Assembly (NCBI RefSeq): GCF_901709675.1
Contig: NC_051092.1
Span: 3,538,491 to 3,602,490, forward strand
Source: Syngnathus acus
Lineage: Eukaryota > Chordata > Actinopteri > Syngnathiformes > Syngnathidae
DNA: 64,000 nt
Direction of reading: 5' to 3'
The position numbers were made by a program, and so were the translations under genes. Position 1 is the first letter of the stretch, and each line of letters opens with the position of its first letter. Below the pieces are notes generated by a model, which was given only the letters and a program-made list of their open reading frames with translations, was not told where the DNA came from and did not search any database. Shown piece by piece: positions 46,510 through 63,290 of the stretch.

Positions 46510-49500
46510 ATGGATGACGACTTTGATCACCGTATGGAACTGAGGAGACAGAGGAGGGAACAGATGCGCCTGGAGGCCGAGACGTGAGTCGAGATCCGGC
46601 AAGTTGATGTCACTTTTTCGGTTTCATTCCAGAGCATCAAATATGCGTTTTTACAGAATGGGTTACACCAACGACGATGACGAGGAGGCGGCTCGGGAGG
46701 AAAGGAGACGTGCGAGGGAAGAGAGGAAGAAGATGAGAGAATCGGAAGAGTGCGGAAGCAGCGATGTGATCAACGCCAACAAGTAGGACGGCAAACACAA
46801 CCTGATGGATGTCTGACGTCTAAACGCTGAAACAACTTGATATACTTTTGTTGCAGTGTGGCGGAGAGCGAGACTTCTCCTTCCTCCGCCATGAGTCTGG
46901 CAGTGGAGGACGACGACCAGGCTCTGGAGGAGCGCCTGGCCAAGAGGGAGGAACGTCGGCAGAAGAGGATGCAGGAGGCCATCGAGAGACAAAAGGAGTT
47001 GGACCCGAGTTTCACCGCGGCCAACGGGCTCGACGGGTCGCCTGAAAACCAGGCGGACAACCACAGTGGTGGGCAGAGTGGTGCGGAGGACGAGGAGAAG
47101 GAGGAGGAACAGGTCCAAGAGGAGATGCTTGATGCCTCGTCTTGGAAGAAGGAGCAAGATGATACAAAGGAAGAGGTAAGAAACTGGTTATGATGCATTT
47201 TTCCTTTTTGAAATTGCGGAGAATATCTACAGAAGCTCATCCAGCAAAGTGAAACAAAAGCACTTCTTCTACAGGGTAAGATTGGCGACGAAGAAGAGGA
47301 GGAGGCTGCTCCCGAGGTTGACAAGGAAGAAGAAAATGAACAGAGAAGGAGGAAAGAAGAGGAGGAAAAACGGAGGATAGAGGAAGAAGAGCGGCGGGAA
47401 AAAGAGGAGAGAAAGAGGAAAGAAGAGGAAGAGAGACGGGAAAGGGAAATGGAGGAGAGAAGGAGAAAGGAAGAGGAGGAAGCGCAGAAGCGGGAGCTGG
47501 AGGAGAGGCGCCAGAAGGACGAGGAAGAGGCGGAAAAGCGAAAACGGGAGGAGAAGAAACGCAAAGAGGAGCAAGAAAAACAAGAGTTGGAGGAGAAGAA
47601 GAGGAAAGAGGAGCGAGGAAAAAAGGAGAAGAAGAAAAAGGAGGAGGAGGAGCAGAAGAGGAGAGAGATGGAGGAGAGGAAGAAGAAAGAGGAGGAAGAA
47701 AAACAAAAGAAGCAAGCCGAGGAGAAGAAGAAGAAAGACGAGGAGGAGAAGCGTAAAAAGAGAGAGATGGAGGAGAAGAGGAAAAAAGAGGAGGTTTGAC
47801 TCTTTGGCTATTTACTTTCTGTAGGATGTCGATATGTTTTCCAAAAAGTAAATATGAGGCTTTGGGTAACACATCATTTATGATCAGAATGGATTTTTAA
47901 TTTAATTTAGGACTATAATGTGTTTTTTTTCCAGGAAAAAATCACTTGAGTCGATTTGGGACTCGCTATTTAACAGTAAATTAATAGCAAAAAAAAGCCT
48001 GGGTTTGAGTTACTTTCCATAAAAACTAAAAATCATATTTTGTAATCTTTTGTATGTAGTTATTATTTTTCTACCTATAATTTGTTTGTTGTTGTTTTTT
48101 TCCAAGAATGTAGTGACCAAACAGAATGGAGCATTTGTTGAAAATAAGCTGAAAAAGCCAGACAAGCTATCCAGGTAAAACATCTTTTTTTTTTTAAATT
48201 CGTAAAATCGTTTTTGTAAAATCAGTTTATTTTCAATTCTAATAATTCTACGATTCCGACTATGAGTTGCTCGAAATATAAATTACAACTAACATTGTGA
48301 GTATTTTTGTGAATTTTTTTTTTGGGGCCAGCAGGGACGACGTTCCTTCGGCGGGGCAGGACGACAGTGAGCGGCAGGAGGCCGAGCGCAAGCTACAAGA
48401 GCTCCAGCGGCGGCGGAATGACGCGGAGAGCGAGGAGATGGAGAAGATGAAGAAGAAGCAGCACCACGCCGAAGCCGAGCTGGAGGAACTGAAGAGGAAG
48501 AGGGAGGAGAGGAGAAAGATCCTTGGGGAGGAGGAAGAGCAGAAGAAGCGAGAGCTGGAGAACAAGAAGAGCAAGGAGCAGGTGAGGAGCAACGTTTTTG
48601 CGCTTTTGGCTGGAAATGTGTGAGCGCCGACGGGCGTCTGTGCCGTAGGAGGAGAGGAAGAGGATGAGGGAGGAGATTGAGAAAAGGAGAGCGGAGGCCG
48701 CCGAGAAGAAGAAGCAGCTGGAGCAAGAGTCTGCCAAACCCTCGTTCAAAATCACCCCCAAAGGTTCATCCAAGGTAACGTTATATAACTTTGATTTTTT
48801 ATATTTGTGACTTGTTCTAAAAAAAAAAAAAAAAAATCCTGGGAGCATTGTGATGGTTTTTTTCTTATCAGAATATTCTGACCTACTTCCACACGTACGT
48901 CTTTTTTCTTGAAAAATAATTCTCTGTACTATTAGAATATTATAAAACGTTGACCATTTTTCTCATAAAAATATTAACTCTATTTTTGTACTCAAATGAT
49001 TGAAACTTTTTTGTGAAAAAACGTGTTACAGCTTCACTTTTGTAAAATTACAACTATTTTCTAATCAAAAGAATTTTTTCATTCATTCTCGTAAAACGTT
49101 CCCTCACATATTTGATATTCTCATACTTGAGTCGCGCGTCTCACTTAGCTTTACAACACTTGTAATGTTTGCACTCAGTTTGTGTAAAATGCTCGCAACC
49201 GGCGGCCAGATGTTCTTACAAGCAACAAACACAGCGGAGCTCCGAAATGATTCCCATATGCTGGCCACCATTTCAGTCCGCTCTCCTACAAAAACCAGAC
49301 AGAAAAGTCAGACAGTCCTCGAATCAGCAGGGCAACTTGACCCGCTAGTCACTTGTTAATTCCGACTATTTTCATATCCTAAACCCGTGTTATTGTTTCA
49401 CACAGATTGGGGAGAAGGCGGAATTCTTGAGCAAGTCGGCTCAAAAAAGGTGAGAAATTTTGGATGGTTGATGATGCAGAGTAGGTGTCCCTAATGAGGT

Positions 49501-50677
49501 GTCTGACTTTTCCGCTCGGGCCCAGCGTGAGAACGTCGAACGCCCCCGTCGTCTCAAAGATCGGCAGCAGACTCGAACAGTACGCCTCGGCCGTCCAGGT
49601 GACTCCATCCATCCCTCCCTCCATCCCTCCCTCCCTCCATCCTAAATGTTATGCCTACTTTCCGCAGGGGAACAAAGATGTGAAATCCCCCAAGCCTCTC
49701 GTGGCTGACATCCCCTCAGGCGGCACGCGTGGCATCAAGAGCATGTGGGAGCGCGGCAACGTGTCTGACAATCAAGCAAATAAGGTGCTAACCCTGCAAG
49801 AAGAAGATATATTGATATCGATATCAAAGCATAAATTCAAGTAGTAGTTTGGTGTCGTCTCCAGGACGCAGGGTCTATCAAAGGAAGCGTCGCCAGTCGG
49901 ACGGCGAAGTCCGCACAGGCCGAGAAGACGCCGCTCGTAGAATCGGAACCGCCGGCAGCGGTGGCAACAAAGCCCGGAGCGAGGCCCGATAAATCCCAGC
50001 CGGCTGCACAAGCACGTACTAATGTAATTATTAATAATATTGCCCAATTATTTCTTCGATACACCCGGCAGTCACATTGGATATTAAATTTTTTTTTTTA
50101 ATTTACATTCAGTACCTCTTTCTTCACCCTCCCCCCATGTCAACGATATCTTTAGGCCCCCCCCCAACAATAACTTTGTTCTCTCGTGAGGCAACATTTC
50201 CCCCTGTTGGAAATGTGCACTCATTGACTACTTGTGCTTTAACTAAGAATATTTAATTTAAATGTCATTATAACATCACGTGTAAAAAATTAAATAGAGT
50301 GTACAGATTTTTTTTTTTAAGACATTCAAAATGATTTTGTGCTATTTTCTCAGAAGGTTCTATGAGACAATATTTCCAGCAATAATAAATATAAACTCAA
50401 TAATTTTTTCAGAGCACAGATCACCTTTGGTAAAAGCAAAATCGCAGCTCAATAACCAATTTTTATTTGGACTTGTCACAGGACGTGAATAAGCAAAGTG
50501 ACGTCGGTAACAAGCCCAACATGTGGGAGACCAAGAAAAGCTCGACGCCAGCCAAAGTAACACACAACCTTTAGTTTCCAACACATTATTTTTTTTTTTT
50601 TTTACTGGTGCGCCATACTGATGAATTGTTCTGTGCTTTTGCAGGTGTTGGTTGGAGTCAAAGGCAAGTTTGTCTAA
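46510..50677 (+). CDS. cald1: Caldesmon, actin- and myosin-binding thin-filament regulator
   Basis: Thirteen coding exons join to 659 codons: 46510-46583, 46657-46782, 46857-47175, 47275-47793, 48107-48174, 48335-48581, 48649-48774, 49406-49449, 49526-49598, 49668-49784, 49865-50023, 50482-50556, 50645-50677. The start MDDDFDHRMELRRQRREQM matches the caldesmon N-terminus, which binds myosin. Exon 4 is a charged EEKRRKEEEE-type stretch of 173 residues, likely a single alpha helix. C-terminal actin/calmodulin-binding parts include AEFLSKSAQKR, SKIGSRLEQYASAV and GIKSMWERGNV. Caldesmon inhibits actomyosin ATPase in smooth and non-muscle cells. Length lies between human light (538) and heavy (793) forms. 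TAAAA|GTAAGT just after the stop suggests a 3' UTR intron ending near 51870. Confidence 0.92.
49608..49643. repeat. (CCCT/CCAT)n microsatellite in a cald1 intron
   Basis: Tracts of CCATCCATCCCTCCCTCCAT lie in the intron between exons 49526-49598 and 49668-49784. Confidence 0.8.
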
Positions 50678-51417
50678 AAGTAAGTTTTATTTTAACCATA
50701 ATCATTAAAAATGTATCAAAAAAATTATAAAAAAAATCATAATTACACCACAGTACACCATAATTGGAGTGAATAGTTTTAGAATAATAAAGGGGGAAAA
50801 TCATCTAAAAAAAAAAAAAAAAGAAAGCTGTGTAAATGGAAGCCCCTCACTCTAAATTTAAAACAAGCAGTCACCTTGACCTTGTTTCCCAGAGCGCTAT
50901 TAAAAAAAAAAAAAAAAAAAACATGCGCCGCGTGACAACAGTGTTGTCACCCGTGTCAACACGCGAGCCGTCGCTCGGTTATGCATACCGTCGTGCAGCT
51001 GCTTGATTGTCACATTACGACCGATGGCTCACTGGCTTAGCAACAAGTAAGCAACGAAACTCGGCCAAAGTACTTTCAGCTTATTCAATCAACGGCGATG
51101 ACAAAAAACCTTTCTGCTACCAAACTAGATGAACTCCTTGGCTCACAAGAAGTCTGTCTCCGGATGTCAATTGTGCTCAAATAGTTTTATCGGCTACTCT
51201 GCGCCGTCAGCGTTCGTTCTTTATCGGGAATAGAAGGCAAAGGGCAGATGACAAAGTTACACCTTTCGGTGGACCGTCATTGTCAGCACTATTTGCTGCA
51301 CACGCTGGAACAGATGGCGACTGAAACAAAGTGGTCTCACTTGGTGATTTACGTAATGGGAAACATTTGTCCAACTTGTAATTGGAGTAAATTGAGACTT
51401 GTCTTCATTTTGGGAAA

Positions 51418-51815
51418 GTAATCGTATTTGAATCGTAATTTAAATCGTATCATAATTGGAGAAAATCGTTTCATAATCGGAGTAAATCCATCCTCTCTTA
51501 ATTGTGGTGAATGACATCATATCTTAATTGCATTTGTTGTGAATTGTATCGTAATTGGATTAATTGTATCATTTTGTAATGACAGAAATTGGAGTAAATA
51601 TCATCCAATTGTAACTGTAATGATTCACATCGTATCGTAATCTGAGGAAATCATACCGCATCGTAAACGTAGCGAATCGTACCACATCATAGTTGGAGAA
51701 ATTTGTTTTTTAGGGTAATTGGAGTAAATTTCATATATCGATTCGGATTCAATTGTATTTGTGTAAATAAGATGGTAATTGTACTCAACTATATTACATC
51801 GTATCGTAAAACATC
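51418..51815. repeat. Decayed periodic array, unit like ATCGTATCGTAATTGGAGTA
   Basis: Over about 400 bases, blocks of ATCGTA/TCGTAAT alternate with ATTGGAGTAAAT variants, for example near 51440, 51462, 51545, 51585, 51640, 51665 and 51715. Spacing is about 20-40 bases and copies are much diverged. No open reading frame is preserved. Confidence 0.65.
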
Positions 51816-52256
51816 AAGCATATGTTTTACAGTAATATTAAATCTGATTCTCGTTTTATCCTCTCTCTAGCATCGCAGCAAATATTCACCGCCTGCCTTG
51901 AAGCACGATGCCGAGTGAAGATCACATGATCTGGATAGGCTGCACTGTCCCATTGCCTTGAAGAGTTAAAGAACAAAAAATTGTCTGAGATGTTGAAACC
52001 GAGGGAACATTTAGTGTTTGTCAAGATGTCGAAACGTTTGTTTCTCCTTGTGAGCTTTTACAGTTCCGTTTTGCGTGCGCACTGCTTTCTGCGAGTTAAT
52101 CGAGGCGAGACCACTAAGCCGCTTACATTTTTTTTTTAATGATGTAATTTTTTATTACTGATGGGTACTAAATCAAATACAAAACAAATACAGGATTAGA
52201 ATTATTAAACAGTCTAAAGGCATTTGTAGCATAACATAAAAAAATGTCAAGCTATA

Positions 52257-52376
52257 GCGGATATCAAAAGTCTACACACCCCTGTTCAAATCCATGTTAT
52301 TGGGATAAAACATTTTTTTAACTTTTTAAAAACCTGCCATTTAAAGGAGGGTGTGTTGACTTTTTATATTCACTGA
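52257..52376. repeat. Short TIR element (MITE) with TCTACACACCC ends
   Basis: The left end is ATATCAAAAGTCTACACACC. The right end, read on the minus strand, is ATATAAAAAGTCAACACACC. The internal sequence AAACCTGCCATTTAAAGGAG mirrors the left interior. Total length is about 120 bases with no coding capacity. I recall this terminus from many fish genomes. Confidence 0.7.
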
Positions 52377-52925
52377 ATTATTCTATCTATCCCGTGTTTA
52401 CAATGACACTGCCTTTTCATTTTGCTTGCAGCATGCATTGTTAACGTGTGTTTCTCTCAGGCTACGTTCACATGAACCCCAGTGTTAGTTACTTAGTACA
52501 CCATAAAAAAAAAAACTTTTTGGGGCCAAGAACAGCAATTTAATTACATTCATGAAAAAAGCAGCAGACTACCCCCCACCCAAAGTGATTTCCACTAACA
52601 ACCCAAGCTAAACTGCTACTTCTTTGACACCGATTAGCACTTGATTTAGCCAGGGGCTTTAGCACCATCTTGTGGTAGTTTAGGCTATTACAAAAAGAGG
52701 ACAATAATTTTTGGAGTGTATTTGTTGAAAAATGCCTATGTACATGTGGACATAGCCTCAACCCGCTGCTGAGCACACGAGTAAGTCCCAACAATATTGT
52801 GTTGGATGGATATTGGATATTTTCAGCAATTAAAAAAAAAAAAGGCAAAAAAAAGGGTGTCGTCTTGTGTTTAAACGTGACTTGGCCAAAGTTGTCCTAC
52901 GGCAGCCATGCTCCCCTTGGTGCAG

Positions 52926-53071
52926 AGCACTCATAGGGCGCTGATGTCACATGAGTACAGAGGGAGGGCAGGACGAGCGTACACTTGGATTGAAAGGAAA
53001 AAAAAAAAGTGGGGCCACACTTTGTTTGTCAAGATCAAGTAGGTGAAGTTGGCAGCACGCTCAGCTCGCAG
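52926..53071 (+). promoter_or_regulatory. Inferred promoter and noncoding exon of troponin T
   Basis: AGCACTCATAGGGCGC at 52926-52941 resembles the motif ahead of TnI copies 2 and 3. A donor GCTCGCAG|GTAAGG has its last exon base at 53071, so a noncoding exon of unknown start precedes a long first intron. The acceptor before the ATG at 53713 is not certain. Confidence 0.4.
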
Positions 53072-53712
53072 GTAAGGACTTGAATTGTATGTATATAGAT
53101 GTTGATGCTAAGAATATAAAGTTTTTAATGATTAATCCCTTAATATTTATATTTGTACCATTATTTGGATGCAAAAATGTTTTTGGTATTCATTGTAAAT
53201 AATATTACATGTACTAAAAATTTGGTTGAAAATATGAATTTGTTATTTTACTTAAGTAAACAATATTAAGGTGTTTGAAATCAAATTAAGAGATTACAAA
53301 TAAATGATCATATAAATAAAATACATGTTTACATTTTATTAGAAACAAACAAACAAAGAAAATGTTCTTTTATTTTACATTTTTAGCAGAAACATAAAGC
53401 AACACTATTTTGTCTGATTTGATCAACTAAATGCTTTTTGTTGGTGTTGATCAGAAATAAGGACAAGGTCAAGATAAGCTTTTTATGGGCAATTTGGAAT
53501 AAAAAGGAGGAGCAATAAAAACAAGTTCTATCAATAGGCATGATTAATATTTATTTATCTGCATCTCCCCAGGGGCAGGGTGACGCTGCACTGGTCATAC
53601 TCTAAAAATGGAACGGTGTGAATGTGTCACTATGCTGTTTATTGATCAGAAATATTTGTCTGTTCAAAATAAAAAAACAGATTTATTTTGAAGAGCGTGC
53701 CCGAAGGACACC

Positions 53713-55718
53713 ATGTCTGACTCAGAAGAGGTCGTGTTCGGGGAACCTCAGTATGTTGCTATTATTACGCAGCACATTAAAGTTGTTAAACAGCTAGTAT
53801 GTGGTCAATAGATGATGACTTGTTTTTCATTTGATTTTCTATGTTTCCTGTGAAGGGAGGAAGAAGGTAAGAGCATTCCCCTTCTTTTATATTTCTGTAT
53901 GAACTTATTATTAAATATTAGAAAATAATGGAACAAATAAGAATGCCTCTTTTATGTAGCTAGTGAACAACCTTACTGGAATCCAATGGCGGAATCATAA
54001 ATCCTGCATTAAAATCAATGTTTTTCTCTCTCTCTTTTTTTTTTTTTTCTAAAGATGACTCAAAGCCAAAACCAAAGTAAGTTTATTTCTGTTGACTCAT
54101 TTCATGCTTCATCTGCTAATTATCACCTCTTTTTGCTCCATTACACAGATTTATGACAAATATACCCGCCCCAAAGATCCCGGATGGCGAAAAAGTGGAT
54201 TTTGATGTGAGATGATCCTTAAAAAAAAAAAAAAAAAAGCAAAAAGTTGACGCATGTTGTTAAATAGTCTGCAATACTTGTAAGCGCAGGACATCCACAG
54301 GAAGCGACTTGATAAAGATCTGTCCGAGTTGCAGTCGCTCATCGAGGCTCACTTCATCCAGCGGAAGAAGGAGGAAGAGGAGCTTGTTGCACTCGTCAAC
54401 AGAATTGTGAGTCAGGAAGTAAATGTAATAGTAACCCGAATATATCGCGCTAAGCTAGCCCTGACCCGTTTAAGGGGCACGGTGTTGTCCGCCCCGTTTT
54501 AGTCATTCAAACAAATTTGCGGTGGTCACATCTACAAGATACAGCGAAAAAGGTTATCTGAATTCAATCCATCAATGAAATCGTTTGTGGCCCTGGGGCA
54601 GTTCCAATTGTGCCCCATGAAGTCTGCTTAGCAACAAGGAGCCACACAGAAAAAACTCGAATTGGGGCAGTTCCAATTGTGCCCCATGAAGTCTGAAGGG
54701 GCCGCACAGAAAAAAAATCGAATTTTAGCGGTGAAGTTTCCGAATGACCCGGTCATTTTGTGACGAATATTCTAATTTTGCTTAAAGGAGAAGCGTCGCG
54801 CCGAGAGGGCGGAGCAGCAAAGGATCCGGGCCGAGATGGAGAAAGAGAGGCAGGCCAGGCAGGCCGTGAGTTGGCACTCGTTAAGAATACACCAGCGATG
54901 ACCCCGAGCGTTGACGTAAGCGTTTCTGTGCTCCATCCAGGAGGAGAAGGAGCGAAGAGAGCAGGAGGAGCACCGCAAGAAGCACGACGATGACGCCAAG
55001 AAGAAGAAGGCCCTCTCCAGCATGAGCCAGCAATACGGCGCCGGACAGAAGGTCACCTAGCTTCGATATTTGCTGAATTCCGCATGTCCTAATAGTTTTT
55101 TTCCCCAAAACAGACGGAAAGAAAAGGCAAAAAGCAGACTGAGAGAGAGAAGAAGAAGAAGATTCTGGCTGAGCGTAGGAAGCCGCTCAAAATCGACCAC
55201 TTGAGTGACGACAAACTGAAGTATGACAAACGAGGGGCTAATCAACATAATACCGAATACGATATGAGATGAACTATGGCGTGCGCGCGCAGGGAGAAGG
55301 CGAACGAACTGTGGCAGTGGCTGATGCAACTGGAGACGGAGAAGTACGACCTCAACGATAAGTTCAAAAGGCAGAAGAGTGACGTGAGTCCGTCGTTACC
55401 TACTGCAGCATTGCCTCATCGTACGAGGACAAAAACAAGGAGTAGGATAAGAACCATTTCAAAAAGGAACAATATCTTCCATTTATTTGATCTGATTCAA
55501 GTATAAAATTATAATCGGTACATTTTAACGCTGTTTTATTAATTATGTTTTGTGCTACTTGCAGATCAACCTGCTCCTCGTCCGTGTGCAGGATCACCAA
55601 AGGTAAAGTTGCACGAAAAGCTACAGTGAGAACGACTAACTGTTTTAAATGTTTTCTATTGTTTGTTTTTAGCGCCAAGGGACGTGGCAAGGGCAAAATG
55701 GGAGCCCGGCTGAGGTAA
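53713..55718 (+). CDS. tnnt2-like: Troponin T, cardiac/slow type, short N-terminus
   Basis: Eleven exons join to 238 codons: 53713-53750, 53866-53876, 54055-54076, 54149-54206, 54290-54406, 54788-54865, 54941-55051, 55114-55220, 55293-55383, 55565-55602, 55673-55718. The core is canonical: [62 protein letters not shown] and [18 protein letters not shown]. These match TNNT2 and TNNT1 better than fast TNNT3. TnT ties troponin I and C to tropomyosin. The acidic N-terminal variable region is only about 20 residues ([17 protein letters not shown]), and the end reads GKMGARLR where other TnTs end GGRWK. It is linked to the TnI cluster 14 kb away, as TnI-TnT pairs are in mammals. AATAAA at 55911-55916. 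Confidence 0.93.
54594..54725. repeat. Tandem duplication in a troponin T intron
   Basis: The block GGGGCAGTTCCAATTGTGCC, then CCATGAAGTCTG, ending in CACACAGAAAAAACTCGAAT, occurs at about 54596-54663 and again at 54664-54725 with small changes. It is related to the dispersed copy at 44475-44525. Confidence 0.75.
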
Positions 55719-56295
55719 AGAGGGCGTCCGTCCTCGCCAAAACAGCGCACTGGTGTACCTCTGATCGCAGAGGGCATTTTGTTTGTGTGCCAACACAATA
55801 CATGGGTGCCACACAACGTGTCTTACTGGAATGTGCTTACACAAACGTGACCGATTTGATGATCTTTGGTGCGATACTCTTGTGTGTGTGTGTGTCCTGT
55901 AGGTCAAATCAATAAAATATAGTGGAATTTGAAAGCTGTCCGTTTTTCTGGGCGGGGTTGGGGGGGGGGGGTGTTCAAAAGTATTATGGAAGTTAGTATG
56001 CAATATACGACGAGGACAACAGCTGTTTTTTATTTTGGGTCATGTCTATCTTTAATAATATTCGACACAAAATAACGGACAATAACATCATCCCTGTCGA
56101 TAGTTTGGTTTATAAGAAAAATAGATTACTCCTAGTCGAGGGGTCGAGAGATTCCTCGTTATCCAGACTGTACATTCAAAACTAGCATTTCTTATACACT
56201 GTTTCGCATTTTGAGAACTGCGGGTCACTATGTGGACCCGCGTACCATCCATGTGAATTGAGAAAGGGGAGGAGCCTGAAGGAGAGCGGCTTCTC
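55719..56295. other. Convergent 3' ends of tnnt and dnm1l
   Basis: The tnnt poly(A) signal AATAAA at 55911-55916 and the dnm1l signal (TTTATT at 56029-56034, AATAAA on the minus strand) lie about 115 bases apart. A run of about ten G is near 55962-55971. No further gene. Confidence 0.55.
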
Positions 56296-62523
<6,228 letters not shown>

Positions 62524-62525
<2 letters not shown>

Positions 62526-63290
62526 TATTTTTCATAACACAACTTCAAAAAGCAAAGGCTACCCTACAACCTCATAGAAAAGGCAGGTTTGCATTGGATC
62601 TTTTACAACATCAAATAAGCAAACAAATATTGCACATAACCGACAATGTTATCTCTCTAGCTAGGAATGAAGTAACATGTTACAAAACGTGTCTTCTCTA
62701 TATTATTTGTACTACACTGTTCTGTGAGTTACAACTACAACAAATGTATGGTGATGTTTTCTACAGTATATTGACAAAAAATATATATACAGCTCGATAG
62801 TTTTTGATACTGCTTAACCCTCTTTTTTCCAAGTACATTTAGGAAAAAGTCACATTTGGGCCAGCAGCTTTCAATGTTCCATTCAGGGAGTTCTGAATTG
62901 TAACGTTAGAAACTTTCCATGGGAATTAATTTCGACTGTTGATTTTTAAGAAATAACCGAAACAACCAATCAGAGAAGGAATGACTGCTGAGGTGTCCAT
63001 ATAGTCAGAGCACACCGCCATGGCCTAACTCTGAGCTATTATCCTGGATTTTGGGAGCTTAATTTAAGATATGGTGGAATATCCATGAAATTAGACATGG
63101 AATTAGAAACATTTCTGCACGACAGCCACGTTTATCACAGCTTTGTGATTTGTAAATGATTGTAAATTTAAAAAAATTCAGATTACATTCATATCTTGCT
63201 AGCAGTAACACGGCAAACTCCCCCTTCAAATATTCAACTAAATCTTTCTTATTCGTCATTACTGTCTACAAGAAAGGTGACCTTTGCATC
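62524..63290 (-). other. dnajb9 3' UTR
   Basis: AT-rich sequence between the dnajb9 stop and a TTTATT at 62524-62529 (AATAAA on the minus strand). No repeat seen. Confidence 0.55.

Larger units (their letters stand above)
50678..53712. other. Spacer between cald1 and troponin T
   Basis: A candidate cald1 3' UTR exon starts at 51871 after CTCTCTCTAG, and the periodic array at 51418-51815 would lie in its intron. A short inverted-repeat element lies at 52257-52376. The tnnt promoter region is at 52926-53071. The minus-strand frame at 52540-52848 has no support. Confidence 0.5.

Noticed and set aside
46770-47872. Long Ser/Leu/Phe-rich minus-strand frames of 211-264 codons
   Set aside because: They are the complement of the Glu/Lys/Arg codons of cald1 and low in complexity. 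No domain.
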